Shown here in pieces: positions 16,561-26,000 of a stretch of 64,000 nucleotides of DNA. This DNA comes from Cohnella fermenti (lineage in GTDB: Bacteria > Bacillota > Bacilli > Paenibacillales > Paenibacillaceae). Below the pieces are notes generated by a model that was given only the letters and a program-made list of their open reading frames with translations, made no database searches and was not told the DNA's origin. Both the position numbers and the translations under genes were made by a program. Position 1 is the first letter of the stretch, and every line of letters begins with the position of its first letter. The DNA is taken from the NCBI RefSeq assembly GCF_004801405.1, contig NZ_SSOB01000026.1, positions 51,941 to 115,940 on the forward strand. Direction: 5' to 3'.

Positions 16561-18136
16561 CGACGAGCCGATCGTGCCCGAGGCGCTTCGGGCTCTAATC
16601 CCTTGGGAGGAGCACGGCTTCACCTGGCTTCCGCCGGCCGACAACGGGCTTGACGCGCTCGAAGGAATCGAACGGAACAAGCCGGACCTGCTGCTGCTCG
16701 ATTGCCGGATGCCCGGCCTGACCGGCCTCGAGCTGCTCGAGGAGCTGGCCTCCCGCGAGCTTCCGGTGAAGTCGGTCATTCTGAGCGGACACGATGAATT
16801 CGTCTATGCTCAGCAGGCGATCAAGCTGGGCGCTCTCGACTACCTTCTGAAGCCGCCGGATATCGACCAGCTTCTCGGCGTCGTCCTGTCGGTCAAGGAG
16901 CAATGGGAGGAGGAACAGAAGCTTAAGCACCAGTTGAAGGACCATCTGCCGCTTATTCGCTTCCGCTTCCTGTCTTCGCTGCTGGAGGGGGCGCGATTCA
17001 ACGAGGAGCTGTTCCTGGAGAAGACCGGGTTCCTCGGCATCCCGCTGCGAATCGGTCCCGTGTATGCCGTCCTTGTCGAGCTGGAGGAGGAGCCGGACGA
17101 CCCGCGGAACTATTCGTACGAGGATCAGCAATTGATGAACTTCGCCGTGCAGAATATCGCCGAGGAGACGCTTGAGGCTTGGGACGAGAAGTTTATCCTC
17201 TGTCCGGGCCACAATCAATTCGTGCTTATTGTCCATGTTGCCGACTCCGACACGAGCCGGTTCCGGGACGACCTGAGGCGGCTGGCGGACAACCTCCAGA
17301 CTACGCTGCGTTATTCGGTCATGATCGGCGTCTCCGCGCGCGGCTCGAGCTTGAACACGGAAGGCAAGAGCCTCTGTCAGTCGGCGCGGACGGCGCTGGA
17401 ATACAAGTATTACACCGGGCCCAACCAGGTCGTATTCGTCGAGGACCTCGAATGGGAGAGAGAGCTTGCCCCCGACCTGGAGACGCCGGACGCCGCTCCC
17501 GTGGACGAGGCGCTGCGGCTCGCGCTCAAGATCGGCAGCATCGAGCAGCTCGAACAATGGCTCGATGACTTCGTTGCTCAACTGAAGAGCAGCGATTATC
17601 CGGCGCAGGTCACGAAGTCGATCGCCTTGCAGCACATGGTCGCGGCCGCCGGCTCGCTGTCCGTCATGCACCCGAAGCTGGCTCTCGACGAGCTGCTGCC
17701 GGCGTCGCAGATCGCCCAGTTCTTCGAGGCGGCGACGCTGGAGCAACTGGCCGCGTCGCTGCGGAGCTACCTGAACGGCCTGCTGGAACGGACGCTCGAC
17801 CTGCGCAAAGTCGGCAAGAATGCGGTCGTCGAGAAGACGAAGCTGTTCATCGCCGAGCATTACCGCGGGAATATCACGCTGGATACGATCGCCCAGGAGG
17901 TGTTCCTGTCCCCTGTTTATCTCAGCTTTCTGTTTAAGCAGGTCGAAGGCGTCAATCTGTCCGATTACCTGACCGAGATTCGGCTGGCCGAGGCCAAGCG
18001 CCTGCTCGCCGGCTCTTCCCTCAAGACGTACGAGGTCGCAGTCCGCTCCGGCTACCAGGACGAGAAGTACTTCAGCCGTCTGTTCAAGAAGAAAATCGGA
18101 ATGACGCCGACCGAATACCGGAATCTGCAGGCCTGA
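16541..18136 (+). CDS. YesN-family response regulator with AraC HTH
   Basis: A 531-residue cytosolic regulator. The receiver domain has MVIDDEP, phospho-acceptor Asp54 (LLLLDCRMPG), ILSGHDEF and YLLKPP. The middle region (about 130-420) is typical of YesN proteins. The C-terminal AraC HTH (about 430-528) includes IAQEVFLSPVYLSFLFKQVEG and the signature SGYQDEKYFSRLFKKKIGMTPTEYR. It overlaps the kinase gene by 20 bases and is the likely activator of the nanA/importer operon and perhaps of the sialidase-like gene downstream. Confidence 0.94.
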   Translation: MRIMVIDDEPIVPEALRALIPWEEHGFTWLPPADNGLDALEGIERNKPDLLLLDCRMPGLTGLELLEELASRELPVKSVILSGHDEFVYAQQAIKLGALDYLLKPPDIDQLLGVVLSVKEQWEEEQKLKHQLKDHLPLIRFRFLSSLLEGARFNEELFLEKTGFLGIPLRIGPVYAVLVELEEEPDDPRNYSYEDQQLMNFAVQNIAEETLEAWDEKFILCPGHNQFVLIVHVADSDTSRFRDDLRRLADNLQTTLRYSVMIGVSARGSSLNTEGKSLCQSARTALEYKYYTGPNQVVFVEDLEWERELAPDLETPDAAPVDEALRLALKIGSIEQLEQWLDDFVAQLKSSDYPAQVTKSIALQHMVAAAGSLSVMHPKLALDELLPASQIAQFFEAATLEQLAASLRSYLNGLLERTLDLRKVGKNAVVEKTKLFIAEHYRGNITLDTIAQEVFLSPVYLSFLFKQVEGVNLSDYLTEIRLAEAKRLLAGSSLKTYEVAVRSGYQDEKYFSRLFKKKIGMTPTEYRNLQA

Positions 18137-18160
18137 GAAGCGGAACGCCCCGGAAGCGGG

Positions 18161-18250
18161 CAACTTCGGGCAACTTCCGGCAACTTCCGGCAGCTTCGGG
18201 CGGCTTCGGGCGGCTTCGGGCGGCTTCGGGCGGCTTCGGGCGGCTTCGGG
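18161..18250. repeat. Nine 10-bp tandem repeats
   Basis: Nine successive 10-mers drift from CAACTTCGGG/CAACTTCCGG to five identical CGGCTTCGGG copies, with an exact 10-bp period, starting 25 bp after the yesN-type stop codon. No function assigned. Confidence 0.92.
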
Positions 18251-18359
18251 CCATTCCGGCCCGAGCGGAACGGTTCGGCCAGCCGAATCATTGAATTCGT
18301 CTACCAAATCTAGATTCCGTCCAATAGTTCAGGGCAATCGGATCTGGTAAGATCCCTTA

Positions 18360-18372
18360 TGTAAGCGCTTTA
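18360..18372. promoter_or_regulatory. cre-like site upstream of the sialidase-like gene
   Basis: TGTAAGCGCTTTA (within ATGTAAGCGCTTTAT) is close to the palindromic CcpA operator and sits 28 bp before the TTG start. It suggests carbon catabolite repression of the secreted enzyme. Confidence 0.65.
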
Positions 18373-18399
18373 TATCCCTTGCATAGGAGCTGATCTTCC

Positions 18400-20790
18400 T
18401 TGAATCGTGCCGTTGCCTGCATCCTGTTTGTCTGCCTCATAACGATCCATGCCTGGCCCGCTTCCGCCGCCGACTATCGGATCGATCCGATTCGGATTTA
18501 CGAGAACGACGGCAGCAATCATTTCTGGTGGTCCCATACCCGGTGCGCTTCCATCCCCGACCAAGGAGATAACGGAGGCCCGGCGATCCTGTGCACCGCT
18601 TCCCAGGACCCGGACGACAACCTGACCGACGTCTTCTACGACATTGCTTACACGATCAGCACCGACCTTGGGGATAGTTGGTCGCCGTACGCCGTCATTC
18701 CGCAATTCGATTGGAAGACGCTCCCCAACGGGTACGATGGGATGCTGATCGACCCTGTGCCCGTGTATCACGCGCTATCGGGCAAGGTGCTGCTGCTCGG
18801 CATGGCCCAGAGCTACGATGCGAACTTCGCCAAGAAACAGACGTATCCCGCCTACGCCGTCTACGACCCGTCAACCGGCACGTGGAGCGACGATTGGCAA
18901 TTGTTCGGCTGGCCGCCGGTATACGGCCATGCCGGAAGCTCCTATCCCTACATCGAGGAATCGACGGGCGACGTTCTGTGGCCGATCCATTCCATCTCCG
19001 GATCGGGCGCCTTGCAGGTGGTGACCGCCTCCTTCGACGGGACTTCGCTTGTGTACAAGAGCGCAAGCGGAACGGTCTCCAATACCGGCTCGAACGGCAA
19101 TCGGTCGGGCATCGAGGCTTCTCTCGCGAAGTTCGGCGGGCAATACTTCATGACCAGCAGAGACGATACGAATAACCGTCTGACCAAGAGCGCGGACGGT
19201 CTCGTCTGGCAGCCTGCCGTCGATCTGCTCTGGGAAGACGGCACCTCCGTGGCCGGCAGCATGAACACGCAGATGCACTGGCTGACGCGGCCGGATGGGC
19301 TGTACCTCGTCTATACGCGGCAGGATGAAGTCAATTCGGACTTGTTCCGCTATCGGGCTCCGCTCTGGATGGCGAGAATCGATCCCGCCACGCTGCGTCT
19401 GCAGAAGGATACCGAACGCAACGTGATGCCGAACACGACGGATCGGGCCCAGCTCGGCAACTTCGGCACGCTGGACATCTCTCCGGAGCTGAGCATTGTG
19501 ACGAGCAACGAATGGAAGTCGCTCCTGCCCAACAGCACCATCGTCTCGCGGATCTGGTGGAATCGCTCGCTGCTCGGCAGTTGGCCGCTTGACGAGACGT
19601 CGGGCTCCGTCGCCTCCGATGCTTCGGGTGCCGGGCACAACGGTGCGATCGTCGGCGCCGCGACCGATTCGGAGGGCCGGTTCGGCACCGCGTTCGGCTT
19701 CTCTTCCTCCGGCGACCGCGTCGATCTCGGCAGTCCGGCCGACGGCTCCTTCGACTTCGGCAGCTCGCAGGACTTTACCGTCTCGGCCTGGATTCGCACG
19801 AGCCATTCCGGCTCCATCCAATACATCGTCAACAAGGGGGACACGAACGCCGCGTACTGGCTTCGTCTCGAAGCGGACGGCAAGCTGAGGTTCCTTCTCG
19901 ACTACGGCAGCACCTACGATGCCGTTCAATCCTCCTTCTCCCTGGCGGACGGGGCATGGCATCATGTCCTCGCGGCAGCGGATCGGGATGCGGACTTGCG
20001 CCTGTACGTCGACGGAGCGCTTGCCGCACAGAAGACGGGGCTGCTCGGCGGCAACATATCCAATTCCCTCCCGCTCACCATCGGCTTCCCGTCCGCTTCG
20101 ACCATGAAGGGCAGCATAGACGAGGTCAAGCTGTACAATTATGCTCTGGACGAGCGGGAAGCGCTCGGGCTTAGCGGCCTTGTCGGCCGTTGGAGCTTCG
20201 ACGAGCCGGCCACGGCTGCCGGGATCGTTGCGGCGAACGACGTGAGCGATTACGAATACGGCATGCTGCTTAACGGAGCTTCGCGAAGCGCCGCCGGACA
20301 TGCCGGGGGAGCCGTCCAATTCACGGGCGGCAACCAATTCGTCAAGCTGGGCGACCCGGACTCCGGATCGTACGACTTCGGAGTCGATCAGGACTTCAGC
20401 TTAAGCGCATGGTTCAAGACGAGTACCGTCGGATCGGCCAAATACATTCTGAACAAGGGAGACACGAACGCCTCGTATGCCCTGCGAATCGAGAGCAACG
20501 GCACGCTGCGGTTCTGGCTCGACTACGGCAGCACCGCCGACATCGCGCAGTCGACCGCTTCCTATACGGATGGGCAGTGGCATCATGCCGTCGCCGTCGC
20601 GGATCGGGATGCCGGGCTGCGGCTGTACGTGGACGGCGTGCTGACGGCGGAGAACACGTCGCTGCTCGGGGGCAGCATCTCCAGCAAGCTGTCCCTTACC
20701 GTCGGCCACAATTCCTCTTCGACCATGAACGGCTTCATCGATGACGTCAGGCTGTACCGATACGCGCTGACGGCGCAGGAAGCCCGGTAG
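18400..20790 (+). CDS. Secreted sialidase-like protein with two LamG lectin domains
   Basis: A 796-residue exported protein, TTG start with AGGAG upstream. The signal peptide ends near WPASAAD. The N-terminal domain (about 25-395) looks like the six-bladed sialidase/BNR fold: one good Asp box (STDLGDSWSP), a weaker one (SADGLVWQP), and a framework of alternating short strands. Two tandem LamG (concanavalin-like) domains follow (about 410-590 and 600-795), internally similar (DFTVSAWIRTSHSGS / DFSLSAWFKTSTVGS; DGAWHHVLAAADRD / DGQWHHAVAVADRD). Sialidase activity is inferred from the fold and from NanA and the importer nearby. The catalytic Tyr/Glu and Arg triad were not assigned, so another BNR-family hydrolase is possible. 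Confidence 0.8.
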   Translation: MNRAVACILFVCLITIHAWPASAADYRIDPIRIYENDGSNHFWWSHTRCASIPDQGDNGGPAILCTASQDPDDNLTDVFYDIAYTISTDLGDSWSPYAVIPQFDWKTLPNGYDGMLIDPVPVYHALSGKVLLLGMAQSYDANFAKKQTYPAYAVYDPSTGTWSDDWQLFGWPPVYGHAGSSYPYIEESTGDVLWPIHSISGSGALQVVTASFDGTSLVYKSASGTVSNTGSNGNRSGIEASLAKFGGQYFMTSRDDTNNRLTKSADGLVWQPAVDLLWEDGTSVAGSMNTQMHWLTRPDGLYLVYTRQDEVNSDLFRYRAPLWMARIDPATLRLQKDTERNVMPNTTDRAQLGNFGTLDISPELSIVTSNEWKSLLPNSTIVSRIWWNRSLLGSWPLDETSGSVASDASGAGHNGAIVGAATDSEGRFGTAFGFSSSGDRVDLGSPADGSFDFGSSQDFTVSAWIRTSHSGSIQYIVNKGDTNAAYWLRLEADGKLRFLLDYGSTYDAVQSSFSLADGAWHHVLAAADRDADLRLYVDGALAAQKTGLLGGNISNSLPLTIGFPSASTMKGSIDEVKLYNYALDEREALGLSGLVGRWSFDEPATAAGIVAANDVSDYEYGMLLNGASRSAAGHAGGAVQFTGGNQFVKLGDPDSGSYDFGVDQDFSLSAWFKTSTVGSAKYILNKGDTNASYALRIESNGTLRFWLDYGSTADIAQSTASYTDGQWHHAVAVADRDAGLRLYVDGVLTAENTSLLGGSISSKLSLTVGHNSSSTMNGFIDDVRLYRYALTAQEAR

Positions 20791-20814
20791 ATTGGGCTCC
20801 CGCAGCCTCTGCGG

Positions 20815-20848
20815 CAAGCCGGGCGGGGATATCCCCCGCTCCGGCTTG
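20815..20848 (+). terminator. Terminator-like hairpin after the LamG gene
   Basis: CAAGCCGGGCGGGG (20815-20828) pairs with the C-rich arm at 20833-20848 around ATAT, followed by a T-rich stretch. Confidence 0.6.
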
Positions 20849-20939
20849 TTGCCTTCAGCCTTCCTCCGCTCCGGCTTGCCCTCCGTCTTCCTCCTCCGCC
20901 TCTTCTCCCCCTCTTTCTTCCGTTCGCGAGCGCCAATCT

Positions 20940-21109
20940 ATGCGGTTTGTCACATTCATCGGCTTGGATTGGAGGCAACCGCGGCGTTTTATGCGGTTTT
21001 TCGCATATATCCGACACTTCGGGCCGGGAATTTCGCCATGAATGCGATTTTTCGCATATAACCGTGCAAAGTACCCGTTTCCGCCCCTCGCCAATGTGGT
21101 TTTTCACAT
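20940..21109 (-). repeat. Array A: four 16-bp palindrome-like elements, period 51-52 bp
   Basis: Elements of the form ATGYGRTTTTTCRCAT start at 20940, 20991, 21042 and 21094. Read on the minus strand the spacings are 52, 51 and 51, the same order as arrays B, C and D, so I orient it as minus. The sequences between elements are unrelated to each other. It fills most of the intergenic space between two convergent genes (20791-21166). Confidence 0.9.
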
Positions 21110-21166
21110 AAAATCCGCACAGCCCCCGTTGCGACACCCCATAGCCCATAGCAACACACCCGTCCG

Positions 21167-21682
21167 TTACGAGTATGAAGACCGGCCGGACCACACGCGA
21201 ACGATGCCCTCCACGCACTCTTCCAGGGTGCTCTTGTCCGTGTCGACGATCACATGCGGATGCTCCGGCTCCTCATAGGGGGAATCGATCCCGGTGAACG
21301 ATCGGATCTCTCCCGCTCTGGCGCGCTTGTACAGACCCTTCGGGTCCCGACGCTCGCACTCCTCCAGGGAGCAGCGCACGTACACTTCGACGAAGGCGTC
21401 CCCCACGAGGGAACGAACCCTGTTGCGCACGGCACGGAACGGGGAGATCGAGGCAACGATGACGTTCAGGCCCGCATCCAGCAGAATTCGTCCGATCTCT
21501 CCCGTCCGGCGGCCGACCTCCAATCGATCTTCCTCCGAGAAGCCGAGATCGCCGTTGATTCCTCTCCGCAGAACATCTCCGTCCAGCACATAGCTGTTCG
21601 GGATTCGCCTGGCCAGCTCCTCCGCGATCGTCGTCTTGCCCGCGCCGGACAGCCCGGTCAGCCAAATCATTCGACGATTCAT
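21167..21682 (-). CDS. cysC: Adenylylsulfate (APS) kinase
   Basis: A 171-residue P-loop kinase that phosphorylates APS to PAPS. Walker A is GLSGAGKTT, followed by VLDGDVLRRGINGDLGFSEEDR, the family signature, and later DPKGLYKRARAGEI and FTGIDSPYEEP. The ATG at 21682 follows GGGAGGG. It stands alone here, without sat or other sulfate assimilation genes, so PAPS could serve either assimilation or sulfotransferases. Confidence 0.95.
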   Translation of the reverse strand: MNRRMIWLTGLSGAGKTTIAEELARRIPNSYVLDGDVLRRGINGDLGFSEEDRLEVGRRTGEIGRILLDAGLNVIVASISPFRAVRNRVRSLVGDAFVEVYVRCSLEECERRDPKGLYKRARAGEIRSFTGIDSPYEEPEHPHVIVDTDKSTLEECVEGIVRVWSGRSSYS

Positions 21683-21850
21683 CGCTCATCCCTCCCGTTA
21701 TCGGTTATAGTTACAGCGTATCGGAATTCCGGCCCCGCCAATAGGGGCGACCGTCGCGATTCCGTCCGCACATCGTCCCAAAAAAACAAAGCGCCGGCCC
21801 TCCTCATCAGGAAGGTCGACGCATTGCGCGATTGACGTATGGCCAATGCA

Positions 21851-22714
21851 CTACGACTTGGCCAGCGCGGCAGAGTCGGAAGTGCCTTGCGTCTCCGTCC
21901 GGATCGGCTTCACGTAGCGCTTGTTAAGCAGAATCGTCTGCACGATGATGAAGGTGCCGCCAACCGCCCAATAGAGCGGAAGCGCAGCCGGCATCGCGAA
22001 GGCGAACACGCCCATCATCAGCGGGGACAGCAGACCGATGAACGCCAGTTGCGGCGGCGCCGGGGTTGTCTGCACCTTCTTGGCCGCCGCCTGCGACACG
22101 CGGAATTGAACGAAGTAGACGGCCGCGGCGATGAACGGCAGCACGACATCCGGCTTCCCGAGGCTGAACCAGAGGAAGTTGTGGGCCGCGATCTCCGGCG
22201 TGCGGCGAATCGCATAGTAGAACGCGAGCGTAATCGGCATCTGAAGCAGCATCGGCAGGCAGCCCACGTTCAGCGGATTGACCTAATGCTTCTGATAGAG
22301 CTGCATCATCTCCGACTGGTGCTTCTGCTTCGCCTCCGCGCCGGTCGAATCCTTATACTTCTCCTTGAGCGCGTTCAGCTCCGGCTGAAGAACGGCCATC
22401 TTCTCCCGCATAGCCGCCTGCTTCTTCATCTGGTTCATCATAAGCGGCATGATCGCGAGCCGGATCAGGAACGTCATAAGCACGATCGACAGCCCGTAAT
22501 CGCCGTGGAACAGGTTCGCGATGGCTTGAATGCACACCGAGAACGGATAGATCAAGTAGTGGTTAAAAAGCCCCGGCGTATCCGAATCGATCGGGTTCGC
22601 CTGGGCGGACGGCGAGCAGCCTGCGAGCATAAGCGTCAGCACGGCCAGGACCGCCAGCGCAAGAATCCGTCTGGCCCGTCTGCGGGGGTTCGTTGCGGTT
22701 GTCTCGATTGACAC
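21851..22714 (-). pseudogene. yidC: YidC/Oxa1-family membrane insertase with in-frame UAG
   Basis: Lipoprotein-type YidC2 (membrane protein insertase). GTG at 22714 follows GGGAGGG, and the signal peptide ends in the lipobox LMLAGC. The first part runs through YLIYPFSVCIQAIANLF, GLSIVLMTFLIRLAIMPL and the coiled cytosolic loop to MQLYQKH, then a TAG at 22285-22283. With no frame change the rest continues VNPLNVGCLPMLLQMPI...ALPLYWAVGGTFIIVQ to 21851, i.e. about 287 codons, the usual length. One base change from a Gln (CAG) or Lys (AAG) codon would explain the stop. It may be a true pseudogene with another yidC elsewhere, a sequencing error, or a readthrough/restart (a GTG follows five codons later, without an obvious ribosome site). 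Confidence 0.9.
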
Positions 22715-23003
22715 GATGAATGTTGCCCTCCCTATGAATTGAAGTAAGCTTCGCTTCAAGGAGGGCATGGCAATCCGCATCATCGTCCGGCGCTTCCTTG
22801 CGCCGCACCGTTCGCGCGATCCACCGTTGGATATTCGTCTGCGGAGCCGCCCGGATGGGCGTGTACGCAGCGTCGACCGGGGCGGCAGCCGAATGGCTCC
22901 AACTCCTGCTCTGCGAGGAGAGGAACGAGAACGGCAGAAGCGCCATGGAGTAGATAAGCCCGAACGAGAACAACAAGTGAACCGCATCGATCCATTGCTC
23001 CAT
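22563..23003 (-). CDS. Possible small membrane protein upstream of yidC
   Basis: ATG at 23003 follows GGAGGTG and opens a frame with one hydrophobic segment (VHLLFSFGLIYSMALLPFSFL) followed by a basic tail. It overlaps the first half of the yidC frame in another register, so the true C-terminus is doubtful. No family recognised. Confidence 0.3.
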   Translation of the reverse strand: MEQWIDAVHLLFSFGLIYSMALLPFSFLSSQSRSWSHSAAAPVDAAYTPIRAAPQTNIQRWIARTVRRKEAPDDDADCHALLEAKLTSIHREGNIHRVNRDNRNEPPQTGQTDSCAGGPGRADAYARRLLAVRPGEPDRFGYAGAF

Positions 23004-23182
23004 TCGCTTCCACCTCCATGGCGCCTTGTCCGCGCACCGCAATAATGGCCTCATTATACCACGCGGGTTCGGGAAACCCTAATACAAGTTATTGCCGAAA
23101 ATATCCGTCAACTTGCGGCGAAAACATCCGCTATCGGCTATAATCGGAGAAGACTCGCTATGCTGAATTAGGATGATATACG

Positions 23183-24976
23183 ATGCTTAAACTGATTGAA
23201 CGGAGCTTGCGCGAATTCCGCGCCGCGGCCGCCAAAGTATTGTTCTTTGAGTTTCTCTACATGCTGATCACCAGCGCCATCATTATTCCGATCATCACTT
23301 ATGTGTTCAACCGGATTCTCCGGGTTATCGGTTCCGGCTCGCTGCTCAACGGGGAGGTTTACCGGCTCGGGCTCAGCTACGAAGGCATGATCGGTCTCTT
23401 CCTGATCGGATTCGTCGCCTCGTTCGCCGTCCTGATCGAATTGTTCGTGCTGATCGCACTGGTCCAGCAGCGCTACTTCGGCAAGGACATCGCCATCGTG
23501 GACGCATTCGCGACAGCTCTGAGGAAGACGCCCCGGCTGATCGGATTCGGGATTTTCCAACTGTTGTTCCTGCTGGTTCTCCTGATCCCGTTCATCGACT
23601 CTCCGATGTCGGCGTCCTTCTACGCACTCTTTAACGTGCCGATCTTCCTGAACCACCGGGTTCTTGGAGCCTCATATACGCTGACGTTCGTGTACGTGCT
23701 GCTTCTGATCGGTGCGCTGTATACGCTGCTTCGCTGGATCTTCGTGCTGCACTTTATCTTGCTGGAGGATATGCCGATCCGGCGAGCGATTCGCAGCAGC
23801 CTCGCCTTGACGAAGGGGCATCGCTTGCAGTTGTTCTTCTGGCTGCTCGTCTTCAATATCGTCGTTCTGGCCGCCGGCTCCTCGGCTCTGTCGGCGCTCA
23901 GCTATCTGCCCGCCTGGCTGAACCTGGACGTGCTCGCCCTTGTCTCCCAGCCTTACTCGCTGACCTTGTCCACCCTGCTGACGTACTTGCTCGCGCTCCT
24001 TCTCCTTCCGATCAACATGTTTGTGTTGACCCGGCTTTTCTACAGCTTCGGACGCACCGATGGGAGGAAGGCGCAGGATCGGCTGAAGGTCAACCGCAGC
24101 CGTCTCGGCCGTCTCGAGCTTCGCGTCTCGCGCTGGCTGAAGGGCTTGCAGCGCAAGAAGGCTCTCTATATCGCCGTCGCCGCTCTCTACATCGCGCTGA
24201 CCGCGATCGTCGGCTTCCGGGCCAGCGACAGCCTTGTCTACGCGAAGTGGAACGTCTTGATCGCCGCGCATCGGGCGGATTCGCCGGATCTGCCGGAGAA
24301 TTCGCTGCCCGCCTTGGTCGCGGCGATCGAGAAGGACGTTCAGGTGGCCGAGTTGGACATTCAACTGACGAAGGACGGAGTGGCGGTGCTCAGCCATGAT
24401 TCGGATCTTCGGCGAATGGCCGGCGTATCCTCCCGGGTTGTCGACCTGACCTATGCGGAGCTGGAGCAGTTGTCCATCGGCCTCGACCCGGAGGGCAACA
24501 CGGTCCGCATCCCTTCCCTCGCCGAAGTGTTGGCCACGGCCAAAGGGCACATCAAGCTGCTTCTCGACCTGAAGCCGTACGGCACGAGCGATGAATTGGC
24601 CGAGGAGGTCGTTCGCCTCGTCAAGGAGGCCGAGATCGAGCAGGACGTGCGCATCCAATCGTTCGACGCCGCGTCGCTCTCCCGCATTCGCGAGATCGAT
24701 CCGGAGCTCAAGATCGGACGCATCCTGTACTTTGCGTTGGGAGACTTGACGGCTCTCGACGTCGACTTCTATACGATCGAGCAGGTCATGCTGACCGAAG
24801 CGTTCGTTAACCGGGCGCACAAAGCCGGCCGCGAGGTGTGGGTGTGGACAGTCAACGAGAAGCGGGACATGCGGGAGGTGCTGAAGTTCGAGATCGACGG
24901 CCTCATTACCGACTATCCCGAGAAGGCGCAATCTCTGGTCGATGTCAACGTCGAGCTCTGGGCAGACCAACCGTGA
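23183..24976 (+). CDS. Membrane-anchored glycerophosphodiester phosphodiesterase
   Basis: A 597-residue protein that hydrolyses glycerophosphodiesters to glycerol-3-phosphate and an alcohol. The N-terminal half (1-345) is the multi-helix membrane domain seen in this subfamily, with about eight hydrophobic segments. The C-terminal half is a GDPD TIM barrel: AAHR (His about 363), PENSLPAL, ELDIQLTKDGVAVLSHD and a final VWTVNE...GLITDYPE. The ATG at 23183 follows AGGATGATAT. It runs 24 bp ahead of an SDR gene and may be co-transcribed with it. A role in lipid or teichoic-acid turnover is likely from the family. Confidence 0.93.
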   Translation: MLKLIERSLREFRAAAAKVLFFEFLYMLITSAIIIPIITYVFNRILRVIGSGSLLNGEVYRLGLSYEGMIGLFLIGFVASFAVLIELFVLIALVQQRYFGKDIAIVDAFATALRKTPRLIGFGIFQLLFLLVLLIPFIDSPMSASFYALFNVPIFLNHRVLGASYTLTFVYVLLLIGALYTLLRWIFVLHFILLEDMPIRRAIRSSLALTKGHRLQLFFWLLVFNIVVLAAGSSALSALSYLPAWLNLDVLALVSQPYSLTLSTLLTYLLALLLLPINMFVLTRLFYSFGRTDGRKAQDRLKVNRSRLGRLELRVSRWLKGLQRKKALYIAVAALYIALTAIVGFRASDSLVYAKWNVLIAAHRADSPDLPENSLPALVAAIEKDVQVAELDIQLTKDGVAVLSHDSDLRRMAGVSSRVVDLTYAELEQLSIGLDPEGNTVRIPSLAEVLATAKGHIKLLLDLKPYGTSDELAEEVVRLVKEAEIEQDVRIQSFDAASLSRIREIDPELKIGRILYFALGDLTALDVDFYTIEQVMLTEAFVNRAHKAGREVWVWTVNEKRDMREVLKFEIDGLITDYPEKAQSLVDVNVELWADQP

Positions 24977-24999
24977 GGACGTGAGAGGAGGATAAGCGG

Positions 25000-25863
25000 A
25001 TGAATAGAGGCAAGACGGCGCTGGTCACGGGAGCATCGAGCGGCTTCGGCCTGCTGATCGCCCTTGAGCTGGCGCGGAGAGGCTATCGGGTCGCCGCATC
25101 CATGAGGAGCCCCGAGAAGGGGACGGAGCTGCTGCGGCTGGCGGAGCAAGAGGGCTTGCGGCCGCAGATCGAGATCGTGCGGCTGGACGTCACGGACCCG
25201 GCATCCGTCGCGGCGGCTGCGCAAGCCGTTCTGGCCCGCTGCGGCGGCCGTCTCGACGTTCTGGTCAACAACGCCGGGACGGCCGTGGGCGGCTTCATCG
25301 AGGAGGTTCCGACGGAAGCCTGGCGGGAGCAGCTCGAGACGAACTTCTTCGGACTCGTCGCCGTCACCCGCGCCTTCCTGCCCGCCATGCGGCTGCAGGC
25401 CGGGGGCCGAATCATTCAGATCGGCAGCGTCAGCGGCCTGATGGGAATGCCCGGCTTCGGCCCGTATGCCGCCTCCAAGTTCGCGGTCGAGGGATTCAGC
25501 GAGAGCCTCCGCCACGAGGTCGCGAGATACGGCATCGGCGTGGCGCTTGTCGAGCCCGGCTCGTTCCGCACGGCGATCTGGGACAAGGGCCTGTCCGCCA
25601 TGCACTCCCGTCCGGGGCCGGAGTCCCCATATCGGGCAGAGCTGGACGCTCTGCTCGCCTACGTGAAGCGAACGGCCGACACCGCCCCCGACCCGCAGCA
25701 GGTCGCCGACCTGGTCGGCCGCCTCGCGGACAGCCGCAAGCTCCGCAGGCTGCGCTACCCCGTCGGCCGCGGAGCCCGCCTGCTGCGGCCAGGCTCCGCT
25801 CTGCTCCCGTGGGCGCTGCTCGAAGCGACAATCCGGCGCGCGCTGCGCCCTCGGAAGCGCTGA
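25000..25863 (+). CDS. Short-chain dehydrogenase/reductase
   Basis: A 287-residue Rossmann-fold NAD(P)-dependent oxidoreductase. Signatures are TGASSGFG (cofactor loop), LDVTDP, NNAGTA, the catalytic Ser in IGSVSG and YAASK (Tyr/Lys). The Arg in RGYRVAASMR after beta-2 suggests NADPH preference. The start follows GAGGAGGATAAG. It probably forms an operon with the GDPD gene. Substrate unknown. Confidence 0.93.
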   Translation: MNRGKTALVTGASSGFGLLIALELARRGYRVAASMRSPEKGTELLRLAEQEGLRPQIEIVRLDVTDPASVAAAAQAVLARCGGRLDVLVNNAGTAVGGFIEEVPTEAWREQLETNFFGLVAVTRAFLPAMRLQAGGRIIQIGSVSGLMGMPGFGPYAASKFAVEGFSESLRHEVARYGIGVALVEPGSFRTAIWDKGLSAMHSRPGPESPYRAELDALLAYVKRTADTAPDPQQVADLVGRLADSRKLRRLRYPVGRGARLLRPGSALLPWALLEATIRRALRPRKR

Positions 25864-26000
25864 AGCTTATCGCAAGCAGGAGGCTGCGGCTGTGCGCCTC
25901 TCAACGCCCCTTCGCCATCGACAAGCGCCGCATTGACGCCCTCTGTCCCCGAAGCCCCTCGGTCCGCCGATTTCCCGAAACCCCTCCGTTCGCCGTTTTT

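Noticed and set aside
16595..18307. Long leftward open frame opposite the YesN gene
   Set aside because: A GC-driven shadow of the coding strand. The product is low-complexity (Arg/Gln/Leu-rich), with no motif and no ribosome site.
21851..22987. Frameshift in yidC
   Set aside because: Both parts lie in the same frame. The interruption is a single TAG codon.
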